Source: Porphyromonadaceae bacterium
GTDB taxonomy: Bacteria > Bacteroidota > Bacteroidia > Bacteroidales > CAMTPD01
Reading direction: 5' to 3'
DNA length: 13,663 bases
Assembly (NCBI GenBank): GCA_003447595.1
Contig: DLYT01000056.1
Coordinates: 33,741-47,403, forward strand
The notes beneath the pieces are model-generated. The model saw only the letters and a program-made list of their open reading frames with translations, did not search any database and was not told the origin of the DNA. Both the position numbers and the translations under genes were made by a program. Shown in pieces: positions 7,329 through 13,663 of this stretch. Each line of letters begins with the position of its first letter. Within the stretch, counting starts at the first letter, position 1.

Positions 7329-8045
7329 TTATAATTTAAACATGTCTTGCATGCCCAAGAATCCTTTTTTACCCACGGTAAATTCGGCAGCAAGCACAGC
7401 ACCTAATGCAAAACCGGTTCTGCTTTTAGCGTCGTGTTTGATGCTGATGTAATCAACTTCAGAATCATAAATAATTTCGTGGATACCAGGTACTTCTCCT
7501 TCTCTGATTGCATGGATGGCAATATCGGTAGGCTTTTCTTCTGTTTCAAGATGCCAGTTTGTTTTGCGATCGATGTTTTCGATGATTCCTTCCGCAAGCG
7601 TAATTGCAGTACCGCTTGGCTCGTCTAGTTTATGGATATGGTGTACTTCTTCCATTTTTACATCATACGATGGGAAGTTGTTCATAATCTTAGCCAAGTA
7701 TTTATTGAGCGCAAAAAAGATGTTTACACCTACGCTAAAGTTTGAAGCGTAGAAGAATGTTTTACCTTCTTCACTACACATACGTTTGATTTCATCCATT
7801 TTATCAAGCCACCCTGTTGTGCCCGATACTACAGGAACACCAGCCTTGAAACATTTCAGATAGTTGTCAAAAGCGGTATGAGGAGATGTAAATTCGATAG
7901 CTACATCAGCGCTTTTGAAGGCATCCGAGTTCATATCTTCAGGATTAGAAAGATCAATGATTGAAACAATATTGTGTCCTCTGTCTTTTGCTATCTTTTC
8001 GATGGCTTGTCCCATCTTGCCGTATCCTACCAATGCTATATTCAT
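7329..8045 (-). CDS. dapB: 4-hydroxy-tetrahydrodipicolinate reductase
   Basis: Cytoplasmic NAD(P)H-dependent enzyme that reduces hydroxy-tetrahydrodipicolinate in the diaminopimelate/lysine pathway, supplying peptidoglycan precursors. It has 238 residues, slightly shorter than the usual 250-270. The nucleotide-binding loop is GYGKMG at 7-12; SGTTGW is at 74-79; and the active-site signature EVHHIHKLDEPSGTA spans 133-147 with catalytic H135 and K139. The ATG at 8045 starts directly at the Rossmann strand and has no clear Shine-Dalgarno sequence, as is common in this phylum. It is the first gene of the dapB-lepB-wbqC cluster and is divergent from the DUF2851 gene. A -7 box lies about 45 bases upstream. 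The dapB-lepB linkage combines cell-wall precursor supply with protein export. Confidence 0.95.
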   Translation of the reverse strand: MNIALVGYGKMGQAIEKIAKDRGHNIVSIIDLSNPEDMNSDAFKSADVAIEFTSPHTAFDNYLKCFKAGVPVVSGTTGWLDKMDEIKRMCSEEGKTFFYASNFSVGVNIFFALNKYLAKIMNNFPSYDVKMEEVHHIHKLDEPSGTAITLAEGIIENIDRKTNWHLETEEKPTDIAIHAIREGEVPGIHEIIYDSEVDYISIKHDAKSRTGFALGAVLAAEFTVGKKGFLGMQDMFKL

Positions 8046-8088
8046 AATATATATCTGAAAATGTAAATATTAGTTCTTTTATATCCCA

Positions 8089-8096
8089 CAAATATA
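8089..8096 (-). promoter_or_regulatory. -7 promoter box for dapB-lepB-wbqC
   Basis: The minus strand reads TATATTTG, matching TAnnTTTG, with transcription expected near 8082 and an AT-rich leader of about 37 bases before the dapB ATG at 8045. No clear -33 TTTG is found 19-21 bases upstream. Confidence 0.55.
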
Positions 8097-8108
8097 AAGA
8101 AATTCAGT

Positions 8109-8116
8109 TAGATTTG
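8109..8116 (+). promoter_or_regulatory. -7 promoter box for the DUF2851 gene
   Basis: TAGATTTG matches TAnnTTTG, placing the transcription start near 8122 and a leader of about 22 bases before the ATG at 8144. A second match, TAACTTTG (8131-8138), is so close to the ATG that it would give an almost leaderless message. Neither has a convincing -33 element. The boxes lie only 12-35 bases from the opposing dapB box. Confidence 0.5.
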
Positions 8117-8143
8117 CTTTTACAGAAATATAACTTTGTTAAA

Positions 8144-9415
8144 ATGGAGCGTTTATTACAATACGCGTGGAAGTATAAGCTTTATGAGTTCAACCACACA
8201 GCAACTTTGGCAGGAAAAGAGTTTGTTATACTTGATGTTGGCATTTGTAATTCGGATGCAGGGCCCGACTTTTTCAATGCGAAGATAAAGATCGATGATA
8301 AGGTTTGGGTAGGGAACGTCGAGATACACGAGCGTTCGTCCGATTGGTACCGGCACAATCATCATTCCGATCCGGCTTATAATTCCGTGATTCTGCATGT
8401 TGTAGAAACAATAGACCGGGAAGATATTCTAACACACAATGGGATCCTTCTACCACAAATACAACTACAAATCAGAGACGATGTGCGCAAACGCATCAGT
8501 GGGTTGATGAACGACGGTTACAAACTCAACTGTGCAGATCAAATTCATCGAGTAGATAGGATGACGATCTCTTCGTGGATGTCGGCCTTGATGTCGGAGC
8601 GCCTCGAACGTAAAATGAATGATGTACTTCGGGTGCATAAGCAGTCGGTCAACGATTGGAATGAAGCATTCTTTGTGATGTTGCTTCGGAGCTTTGGTTT
8701 CGGTATCAACAGCGAGCCGATGGAGTTATTGTCGAAAACACTTTCATATAAGCATATCTACAAACACCGTGATTCGCTGCTACAAATAGAGGCTTTGTTG
8801 TTGGGACAAGCCGGTTTTCTTCAAGAAGAAGCCTCTACCGATCTTAGTTACTTCCTATTGCAGCGCGAATACCACTTTCTCAAGCATAAATACAACCTAC
8901 ATACGTTAGATCCGTCTTTATTTAAACGACTCCGAACCCGTCCTTCGGGTTTCCCTCATATCAAGCTAGCCATGTTGGCAGCCTTGCTATACCAACATGA
9001 GCACCTCTTTTCGTGGATTTTAGAGCAAACAACACTCAGTTCCTTCTATCAGTTATTCTCGGTACAAGCCTCCGAATACTGGGATACCCATTATAGTTTT
9101 GATTATCCTTCGCCCAATCAGAAGAAGCAACTGGGCAAGAGGTCGATCAACTCTATACTTATTAACGCGGTGATTCCTACCATGTTTGCTTACGGTTCTA
9201 CCATTGGAGCACACAACTACATGGAGCGAGCTTTGTATTTTATGGAGCAGTTAGAACCCGAAGAAAACTCGATTGTAAGACAGTTTCGCGACATGGGTAT
9301 TGAGGTGCGTAATGCTTCTGATACACAAGCTTTAATACAGCTGCGGAAAGAATATTGTGATAAAAAGAAATGTTTATATTGCCGAATAGGATTTAAAGTC
9401 TTGTCTATTAGATAA
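8144..9415 (+). CDS. DUF2851 family protein
   Basis: A Bacteroidota-rich family of unknown function, here 423 residues from the ATG at 8144. A TTG at 8114 would add ten residues but lies within the -7 box. The conserved N-terminal block runs from about 28 to 86: GPDFFNA at 40-46, VWVGNVEIH at 54-62, then SDWYRHNHH at 66-74 and NSVILHVV at 80-87. The order of acidic and basic residues (D42, E60, H62) resembles a PD-(D/E)xK nuclease core, with His where Lys is usual; this is only an inference. The C-terminus has a cysteine cluster C405-x4-C410-x2-C413, which might bind metal. There is no signal peptide, so it is probably cytoplasmic. It is the first gene of a plus-strand run followed by two envelope proteins, whose functional connection is unknown. 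Confidence 0.85.
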   Translation: MERLLQYAWKYKLYEFNHTATLAGKEFVILDVGICNSDAGPDFFNAKIKIDDKVWVGNVEIHERSSDWYRHNHHSDPAYNSVILHVVETIDREDILTHNGILLPQIQLQIRDDVRKRISGLMNDGYKLNCADQIHRVDRMTISSWMSALMSERLERKMNDVLRVHKQSVNDWNEAFFVMLLRSFGFGINSEPMELLSKTLSYKHIYKHRDSLLQIEALLLGQAGFLQEEASTDLSYFLLQREYHFLKHKYNLHTLDPSLFKRLRTRPSGFPHIKLAMLAALLYQHEHLFSWILEQTTLSSFYQLFSVQASEYWDTHYSFDYPSPNQKKQLGKRSINSILINAVIPTMFAYGSTIGAHNYMERALYFMEQLEPEENSIVRQFRDMGIEVRNASDTQALIQLRKEYCDKKKCLYCRIGFKVLSIR

Positions 9416-9434
9416 TATAATTCATTTTACTTTG

Positions 9435-9442
9435 TATTTTTG
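9435..9442 (+). promoter_or_regulatory. -7 promoter box before the Ig-like lipoprotein gene
   Basis: TATTTTTG matches TAnnTTTG in the 58-base gap after the DUF2851 gene. Transcription would begin near 9449, about 25 bases before the ATG at 9474. No good -33 element is visible. It suggests that the two envelope genes can be expressed apart from DUF2851. Confidence 0.45.
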
Positions 9443-9473
9443 TGCAGAATAGATAGCATGAAAACTCTCTTTA

Positions 9474-11414
9474 ATGATGAAATATAGAAATACAACGTTG
9501 TATCGAACTACATATGTGTCTGTTGTAGCGGCATTGCTGTTGCAACTTTGGTCTTGTGCGAATATGGCAGCACCTAACGGTGGGCCTTACGACGAAACTC
9601 CTCCGAGATATGTAAGAAGTATCCCTTTGCCAAATGAAACGAATTATACCAAAAAGAAGATTGAGATTGAGTTCAGTGAGCTGATTCAATTGGAAAAACC
9701 TTCTGAGAATATCATCGTTACACCACCGCAGAAGTCGATGCCGATTATCAAGTCTTCGGGCAAAAAGGTATTTGTCGAGTTACAAGATTCGCTGATTCCT
9801 AATGTTACTTATACGATCGATTTCAACGATGCTATTGTAGACTATACGGAAAAGAATCCATTAGAAGGATTCTCTTTTGCATTCTCAACAGGCGAAACAA
9901 TCGACTCCATGATGATATCGGGAAAGGTTCTTGACGCGCAAACGTTGGAACCATTAAAGGGGATGACCGTAGGGTTGCATGCAAACTTAGACGATACAGC
10001 CTTTACGAATATTCCTTTTATCCGTACTTCTGTAACCAACGATAAAGGAGAATTTCGCATTCGTAACGTGGCCAATGGTACCTACCGCGTATATGCGTTG
10101 CAAGACCTAAACCGCGATTATAAGTTTGACCAACCGGGAGAGGCAATTGCCTTTATCGAAAAAGACTTTACACCTACGTTTGAGTCGGCAGTGCGTTACG
10201 ATACCATCTGGAAAGATACTTTGACCGTTGATACAATTATTAAGGTAGAATTCAATCATTTTTTGCCTGATGATGTGTTATTATTAGCGTTCAAGGAAGA
10301 CTTTATGCGTCAGTATATGACGAAACCAGATCGTTCGCAGCCTAATATATTGAATTTAAACTTCAATGAGGCAGTTACGTATATACCGAAGCTAGAGCCT
10401 TTGAATTTTCAAGCATCGGGCGAATGGTATGTAACCAATAAAAAGAATGGCGACAAAACCATCAGTTATTGGCTTACAGATACTACACTCATGAATCAAG
10501 ATACGCTTACCGTGGCTTTTGATTATTACATGACCGATACGTTGAACAAACTAGTCCTTAAACCAGACACCTTCTCGTTTGTGGATCGAGGTAAAAAGAG
10601 ACGTCTCGAGGAAGAAGAGAAGCAAAGAAAGAAAAAACGTAAAAAAGACGAAGATGAGATGGTTTTTCTGGGTATGCAAGTGAACGCTCAGGCCTCATTG
10701 GATGTTTATGATACGATTAAGATCACTTTTGATCAGCCTATTGAAGAGCTGCCTAAAAGTGTGATTCATTTGCAAACACAAATAGATAGTGTATGGAACG
10801 ACGTAGATTTTACGCTTCAACAAGATACTTTGAATACTTTTGCTTATTTTGTGCAGCGTAAATGGGGGTATGGAGAGTCTTATAAGTTGACGATAGACTC
10901 AGCATCTGTATTCAGTATATACGGATTCTTTAACAATGGTTTTTCTCAAGAATTTAAAACAAAGGCAAAAGACCAGTATGGAGAGTTGTATATCAATGTA
11001 GTGGGATTAAACCAACCTGCATTTATACAATTGCTAGATAAGTCTGACAACCCGGTACGTCAGCAAAATGTAGAGAATGGAGAAGCTACATTTATCAATT
11101 TAAAACCGGACAAATATTATGGTAGGATCATCCTAGATTCGAACGGCGATGGTCGTTGGAATACGGGCAACTTTAAAGATAAGCTTCAGCCGGATACTGT
11201 ATACTATTATCCAACGATATTTGAGGTACCTCAAAACTGGGAGATTGAGCAAACTTGGGAAATACTTGCAGTACCTGTAGAAAAGCAGAAGCCTATGGAT
11301 ATACTAAAGAATAAGCCAAAAGAAGCAACCAAAAAGAAGAGAGACTATAAGAATGAAAGCCAAACTTCTTCAAAAAATAACCAAAATACAGGAAGGCCGG
11401 CAGGCTTTCCTTAA
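9474..11414 (+). CDS. Ig-like domain lipoprotein (SbsA-type Ig domain)
   Basis: A surface or periplasmic lipoprotein of 646 residues with no assigned enzyme activity. A signal peptide ends in lipobox L25-W26-S27-C28, followed by the family-typical CANMAAPNGGPYDETPP. An SbsA-type Ig-like domain (Big_5) spans about 43-140. A carboxypeptidase-regulatory-like beta-sandwich starts at ISGKVLDAQTLEPLKG (148-163), and acidic turns such as DLNRDYKFDQ (211-220) may bind calcium. A similar D-x-NGDG turn lies near the C-terminus. A very charged Lys/Glu stretch lies at about 374-396, and the tail is also lysine-rich. The start is one of two adjacent ATGs (9474 or 9477). The last 62 bases overlap the next gene. 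Such proteins are widespread in Bacteroidota and may be structural or adhesive. Confidence 0.85.
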   Translation: MMKYRNTTLYRTTYVSVVAALLLQLWSCANMAAPNGGPYDETPPRYVRSIPLPNETNYTKKKIEIEFSELIQLEKPSENIIVTPPQKSMPIIKSSGKKVFVELQDSLIPNVTYTIDFNDAIVDYTEKNPLEGFSFAFSTGETIDSMMISGKVLDAQTLEPLKGMTVGLHANLDDTAFTNIPFIRTSVTNDKGEFRIRNVANGTYRVYALQDLNRDYKFDQPGEAIAFIEKDFTPTFESAVRYDTIWKDTLTVDTIIKVEFNHFLPDDVLLLAFKEDFMRQYMTKPDRSQPNILNLNFNEAVTYIPKLEPLNFQASGEWYVTNKKNGDKTISYWLTDTTLMNQDTLTVAFDYYMTDTLNKLVLKPDTFSFVDRGKKRRLEEEEKQRKKKRKKDEDEMVFLGMQVNAQASLDVYDTIKITFDQPIEELPKSVIHLQTQIDSVWNDVDFTLQQDTLNTFAYFVQRKWGYGESYKLTIDSASVFSIYGFFNNGFSQEFKTKAKDQYGELYINVVGLNQPAFIQLLDKSDNPVRQQNVENGEATFINLKPDKYYGRIILDSNGDGRWNTGNFKDKLQPDTVYYYPTIFEVPQNWEIEQTWEILAVPVEKQKPMDILKNKPKEATKKKRDYKNESQTSSKNNQNTGRPAGFP

Positions 11415-12270
11415 TTGGAACAAGAAGAATCAGATTCTAATTCTATTTGTATGTATGTTTGTTTCACCCTTGCTCTTTGCCGAAGGAAAAGGGAACGAAA
11501 TGACGGAAGAAAAAGCTCACTATTTTGCGTTTGATCCACAAGAGAAGATCAAATTTGACGTATACTTTAAGTGGGGTATTTTGATGCCAAAAGCAGGTGA
11601 AGCCACTTTGTCGATGAAGAACGATGACTTCTTGGGCAAAGATGTATATAAGCAGCAGTTGTTGTTTAAAACTACATCCATGTTTGATAAAATCTATAAG
11701 ATGCGGGATACGGTAGAGAGTTATACGACTCGGAATCTCGAATCTGTTTTTTATCAAAAGCGTGTCAATGAAGGAGGTTATTATCTTGTAGACGAAACGG
11801 CATTCAACCATAAGAAAGTTAATCCACATGTGATGTCGAAACGTTTCGACCGAAATCGCGTGAAGTTTGATACGTTGATGGTTTGTCCTCAAAACCAAAT
11901 GTTCGACATGCTGAACATTTCTTTATTCTTTAGAGGAATGAACTTTAGCAATCTTCAAGTAGGAGAAGAGCAAACCGCGAATGTAGTGGTTGGACGTGAT
12001 ATTATTAAGTCTATTTTTCGTTACGACGGACAAGCAATAGTAGAAAGGGATAATGTCAAATACAAGACGCTGAAGATTACCGTAGATATCTTCGATGAAG
12101 CATTCCAAGAGAGCAAAGAAGCACTCGAAATATGGGTGTCGGATGATAAGAATCGCGTGCCCATAAAAATAAGGGCAAAGCTCAAAATTGGTGCGGCCGA
12201 AGTATATCTCTCATCCTTGACAGGCAACATTCATCCGTTTTCTGCACGGATCGAAGTTCCTAAACGTTGA
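11353..12270 (+). CDS. DUF3108 domain-containing exported protein
   Basis: A 305-residue protein of the DUF3108 family, function not established. The N-terminus has a long positively charged region (about 26 residues), then a hydrophobic core ILILFVCMFVSPLLFA at 28-43, read as a signal peptide with cleavage near A43; an uncleaved anchor is possible. The DUF3108 region follows from about 58, with the family-like EKIKFDVYFKWGILMPKAGEA opening, and runs to the C-terminus as predicted beta-rich sequence. The ATG at 11353 is the only in-frame ATG before the hydrophobic segment and has the purine-rich AAGAAGAGAGAC just upstream; the next ATG (11455) would destroy the signal. The gene starts 62 bases inside the Ig-like lipoprotein gene, which implies coupled translation and a shared envelope role. 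A strong terminator follows 27 bases after the stop. Confidence 0.85.
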   Translation: MKAKLLQKITKIQEGRQAFLNWNKKNQILILFVCMFVSPLLFAEGKGNEMTEEKAHYFAFDPQEKIKFDVYFKWGILMPKAGEATLSMKNDDFLGKDVYKQQLLFKTTSMFDKIYKMRDTVESYTTRNLESVFYQKRVNEGGYYLVDETAFNHKKVNPHVMSKRFDRNRVKFDTLMVCPQNQMFDMLNISLFFRGMNFSNLQVGEEQTANVVVGRDIIKSIFRYDGQAIVERDNVKYKTLKITVDIFDEAFQESKEALEIWVSDDKNRVPIKIRAKLKIGAAEVYLSSLTGNIHPFSARIEVPKR

Positions 12271-12297
12271 TTATCTTATTTATAAATAAAGCAATTA

Positions 12298-12328
12298 GCC
12301 TCGTTACATTCAGTAGCGAGGCTTTTTT
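12298..12328 (+). terminator. Rho-independent terminator after the DUF3108 gene
   Basis: A 10-base stem (12298-12307 with 12313-12322, GCCTCG against CGAGGC plus TTAC against GTAG with one wobble pair) closes a 5-base loop and is followed directly by six T residues. It ends the plus-strand run and insulates it from glaB. Confidence 0.92.
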
Positions 12329-12344
12329 ATATCCATTATTATGC

Positions 12345-12352
12345 TAATTTTG
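12345..12352 (+). promoter_or_regulatory. -7 promoter box for glaB
   Basis: TAATTTTG matches TAnnTTTG and lies just after the terminator. Transcription would begin near 12359, giving a very AT-rich 22-base leader before the ATG at 12381. Instead of TTTG at -33 there is only the T tract of the terminator, so the upstream contact is weak. Confidence 0.6.
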
Positions 12353-12380
12353 TGCCCATAATTAATAAAATAATTCTAAT

Positions 12381-13663
12381 ATGATAAAGAAGTTAATTTC
12401 ATTATTTCATGTAGCTTCTGTTATTGTGCTAACATCTTGTTCTAATACACCTTCGGTTTATAACATGGCAGACTTCGGTGTAAAGCCCAATACGGATGAA
12501 GATGTAGCACCTTTGGTAGAGAAAGCAATTGAGAAGATCAAAAGTGAGCGCAAATCAAACGAGCCTATCACAATTGTATTTCCAAAAGGAACCTACAACT
12601 TCTATCCGGAAAACAGTGCAAAGAAAGAATACTTCATTTCGAACCACGACCAAGACAATCCGAAACAAGTAGGTCTTCCGTTCGAAGGGATCAATAATAT
12701 CACGGTAGACGGTGAAGGATCTGATTTTATCTTTCACGGACGTATGCTTCCGTTAAGTATAGTGGGAGACACCGCTTGTACCTTCAAAAACTTCAGTGTC
12801 GATTTCAAAAATCCACACATCGCACAAGTAAAAGTACTTACTAACGATACCGTAAATCATGTAATCACATACGAAGTTGCTCCATGGGTTGAGTATGAAC
12901 TAAAGGACAGCACCTTGTATGTAAAAGGTATTGGATGGGAGCACAACCCACAGTGGGGAATCGCATTCGAAGGAGATACCAAGCGTTTGGTATATCGTTC
13001 TAGCGATATCGGTTTGGGCACTCGCAAAGCAGTAGAAGTTTCGCCGCGCGTGATTCAAGCACCTTGGAATAACAATCGCCTTATTCCGGGAACGGTAGTT
13101 GCGATGCGTGGTTATGGACGTCCTACACCGGGCGTATTTATCACACATTCGAAAGATATCGAACTCGATAATGTAAAGATTCATTATGCGGAAGGCATGG
13201 GCTTGCTTGCTCAAATGAGCGAAAACCTTACACTTGATGGTTTCAGCGTATGCCTACGTGATGAAAGCGATCCGCGTTACTTTACAACACAAGCCGACGC
13301 AACGCACTTCTCGGCATGTAAAGGCAAGATTATTTCGAAGAACGGTCTTTACGAAGGTATGATGGACGATGCAATCAACGTGCATGGAACCTATCTGAAA
13401 GTATTGAAGCGTGTAAACCCAACTACGGTAATTGCAGGATATATGCACCCTCAAGCTTACGGTTTTGAATGGGGACGTTCAGGTGATAGCGTACAATTTG
13501 TAAACTCGGCAACGATGGAACTGATCGACGGCAACACTGTTGTGAAAGCGATTCGTCCGTACGATAAAGAAACCATTCAAGGAGCAAAGCAATATGAGAT
13601 CGAGTTTGCTTCGGCCATTGATCCGATGATCACGGAAGAAGGTGTATTTGGTATTGAAAATCT
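12381..13663 (+). CDS. glaB: GH110 alpha-1,3-galactosidase, GlaB type (C-terminus beyond right edge)
   Basis: An exo-acting glycoside hydrolase of family GH110 that removes terminal alpha-1,3-linked galactose from blood-group-B-like and linear alpha-Gal glycans. The first 427 residues are visible, of about 600 expected. An N-terminal signal has lipobox L17-T18-S19-C20, so the enzyme should be lipid-anchored in the outer envelope. The rest is a right-handed beta-helix type sequence. Near-invariant blocks include EYFISNHDQDNPK, DGEGSDFIFHGRM, GRPTPG, FTTQADATHFSACKGK and GLYEGMMDDAINVHGTYLKV. D306, D329 and D330 keep the 23-residue spacing of the acidic catalytic residues of a characterised GH110 enzyme (from memory D321, D344, D345). 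The sequence resembles GlaB more than GlaA of Bacteroides. It has its own promoter and follows a terminator; no SusC/SusD pair is in view. Confidence 0.9.
   Translation, partial: MIKKLISLFHVASVIVLTSCSNTPSVYNMADFGVKPNTDEDVAPLVEKAIEKIKSERKSNEPITIVFPKGTYNFYPENSAKKEYFISNHDQDNPKQVGLPFEGINNITVDGEGSDFIFHGRMLPLSIVGDTACTFKNFSVDFKNPHIAQVKVLTNDTVNHVITYEVAPWVEYELKDSTLYVKGIGWEHNPQWGIAFEGDTKRLVYRSSDIGLGTRKAVEVSPRVIQAPWNNNRLIPGTVVAMRGYGRPTPGVFITHSKDIELDNVKIHYAEGMGLLAQMSENLTLDGFSVCLRDESDPRYFTTQADATHFSACKGKIISKNGLYEGMMDDAINVHGTYLKVLKRVNPTTVIAGYMHPQAYGFEWGRSGDSVQFVNSATMELIDGNTVVKAIRPYDKETIQGAKQYEIEFASAIDPMITEEGVFGIEN

Noticed and set aside
8114..8143. TTG start (8114) for the DUF2851 gene
   Set aside because: The codon lies within the TAGATTTG -7 box, so it would probably not be transcribed; the ATG at 8144 matches the family start.
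11391..11410. Hairpin in the Ig-like/DUF3108 overlap as a transcription terminator
   Set aside because: It has no T tract after it and lies inside two coding frames, with the next gene continuing for 860 bases.
11464..11898. 144-codon minus-strand open frame opposite the DUF3108 gene
   Set aside because: It is a shadow of the DUF3108 coding frame with no recognisable motif or start signal.
1..13663. CRISPR arrays, tRNA or rRNA genes, insertion sequences, phage genes or a dedicated defence system
   Set aside because: I saw no regularly spaced repeats, no transposase or integrase motifs, no tRNA-like cloverleaf and no toxin-antitoxin or restriction genes; nearly all bases are covered by recognisable core genes.

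Overview
This window looks like ordinary chromosome from a member of the Bacteroidales (Bacteroidota), close to Bacteroides or Parabacteroides. Base composition is moderately AT-rich. Translation starts mostly lack a clear Shine-Dalgarno sequence, and copies of the Bacteroidota -7 promoter box (TAnnTTTG) sit in front of most transcription units. The gene families point the same way: a 465-residue LepB with a large insert, a KdsD without CBS domains, a WbqC-like protein beside lepB, DUF2851, an Ig-like lipoprotein paired with a DUF3108 protein, and a GH110 alpha-galactosidase. The genus cannot be fixed from the sequence alone.

Layout. Bases 1-3805 are on the minus strand: kdsD, then a PfkB sugar kinase 7 bases downstream, then a lipoprotein tyrosine-type phosphatase, then a DEAD-box RNA helicase that starts at TTG and runs off the left edge. 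A divergent promoter region (3806-3917) separates kdsD from a plus-strand M16 zinc peptidase (3918-5150). That gene converges on the minus-strand cluster dapB-lepB-wbqC-like (8045 down to 5244), with a strong bidirectional hairpin terminator between them. A second divergent region (8046-8143) leads to the plus-strand run DUF2851, Ig-like lipoprotein and DUF3108 protein, which ends at a textbook terminator at 12298-12328. The last gene, with its own promoter, is a glaB-type GH110 alpha-1,3-galactosidase cut by the right edge.

Functionally most of this is core cell-envelope biology. KdsD makes the Kdo precursor for lipopolysaccharide. DapB feeds diaminopimelate and lysine synthesis. LepB matures exported proteins, and several of the proteins here are exported or lipid-anchored. 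GlaB is the one clearly niche-related gene, acting on host-type alpha-1,3-galactosyl glycans. I found no tRNA, rRNA, CRISPR array, insertion sequence or obvious defence system, and no gap over 300 bases without a gene. The most notable signals are interlocked divergent promoters, a phosphatase with an altered active-site motif, a long gene overlap carrying a hairpin, a nuclease-like residue pattern in the DUF2851 protein, and a lipoprotein form of GlaB outside any visible polysaccharide-utilisation locus.
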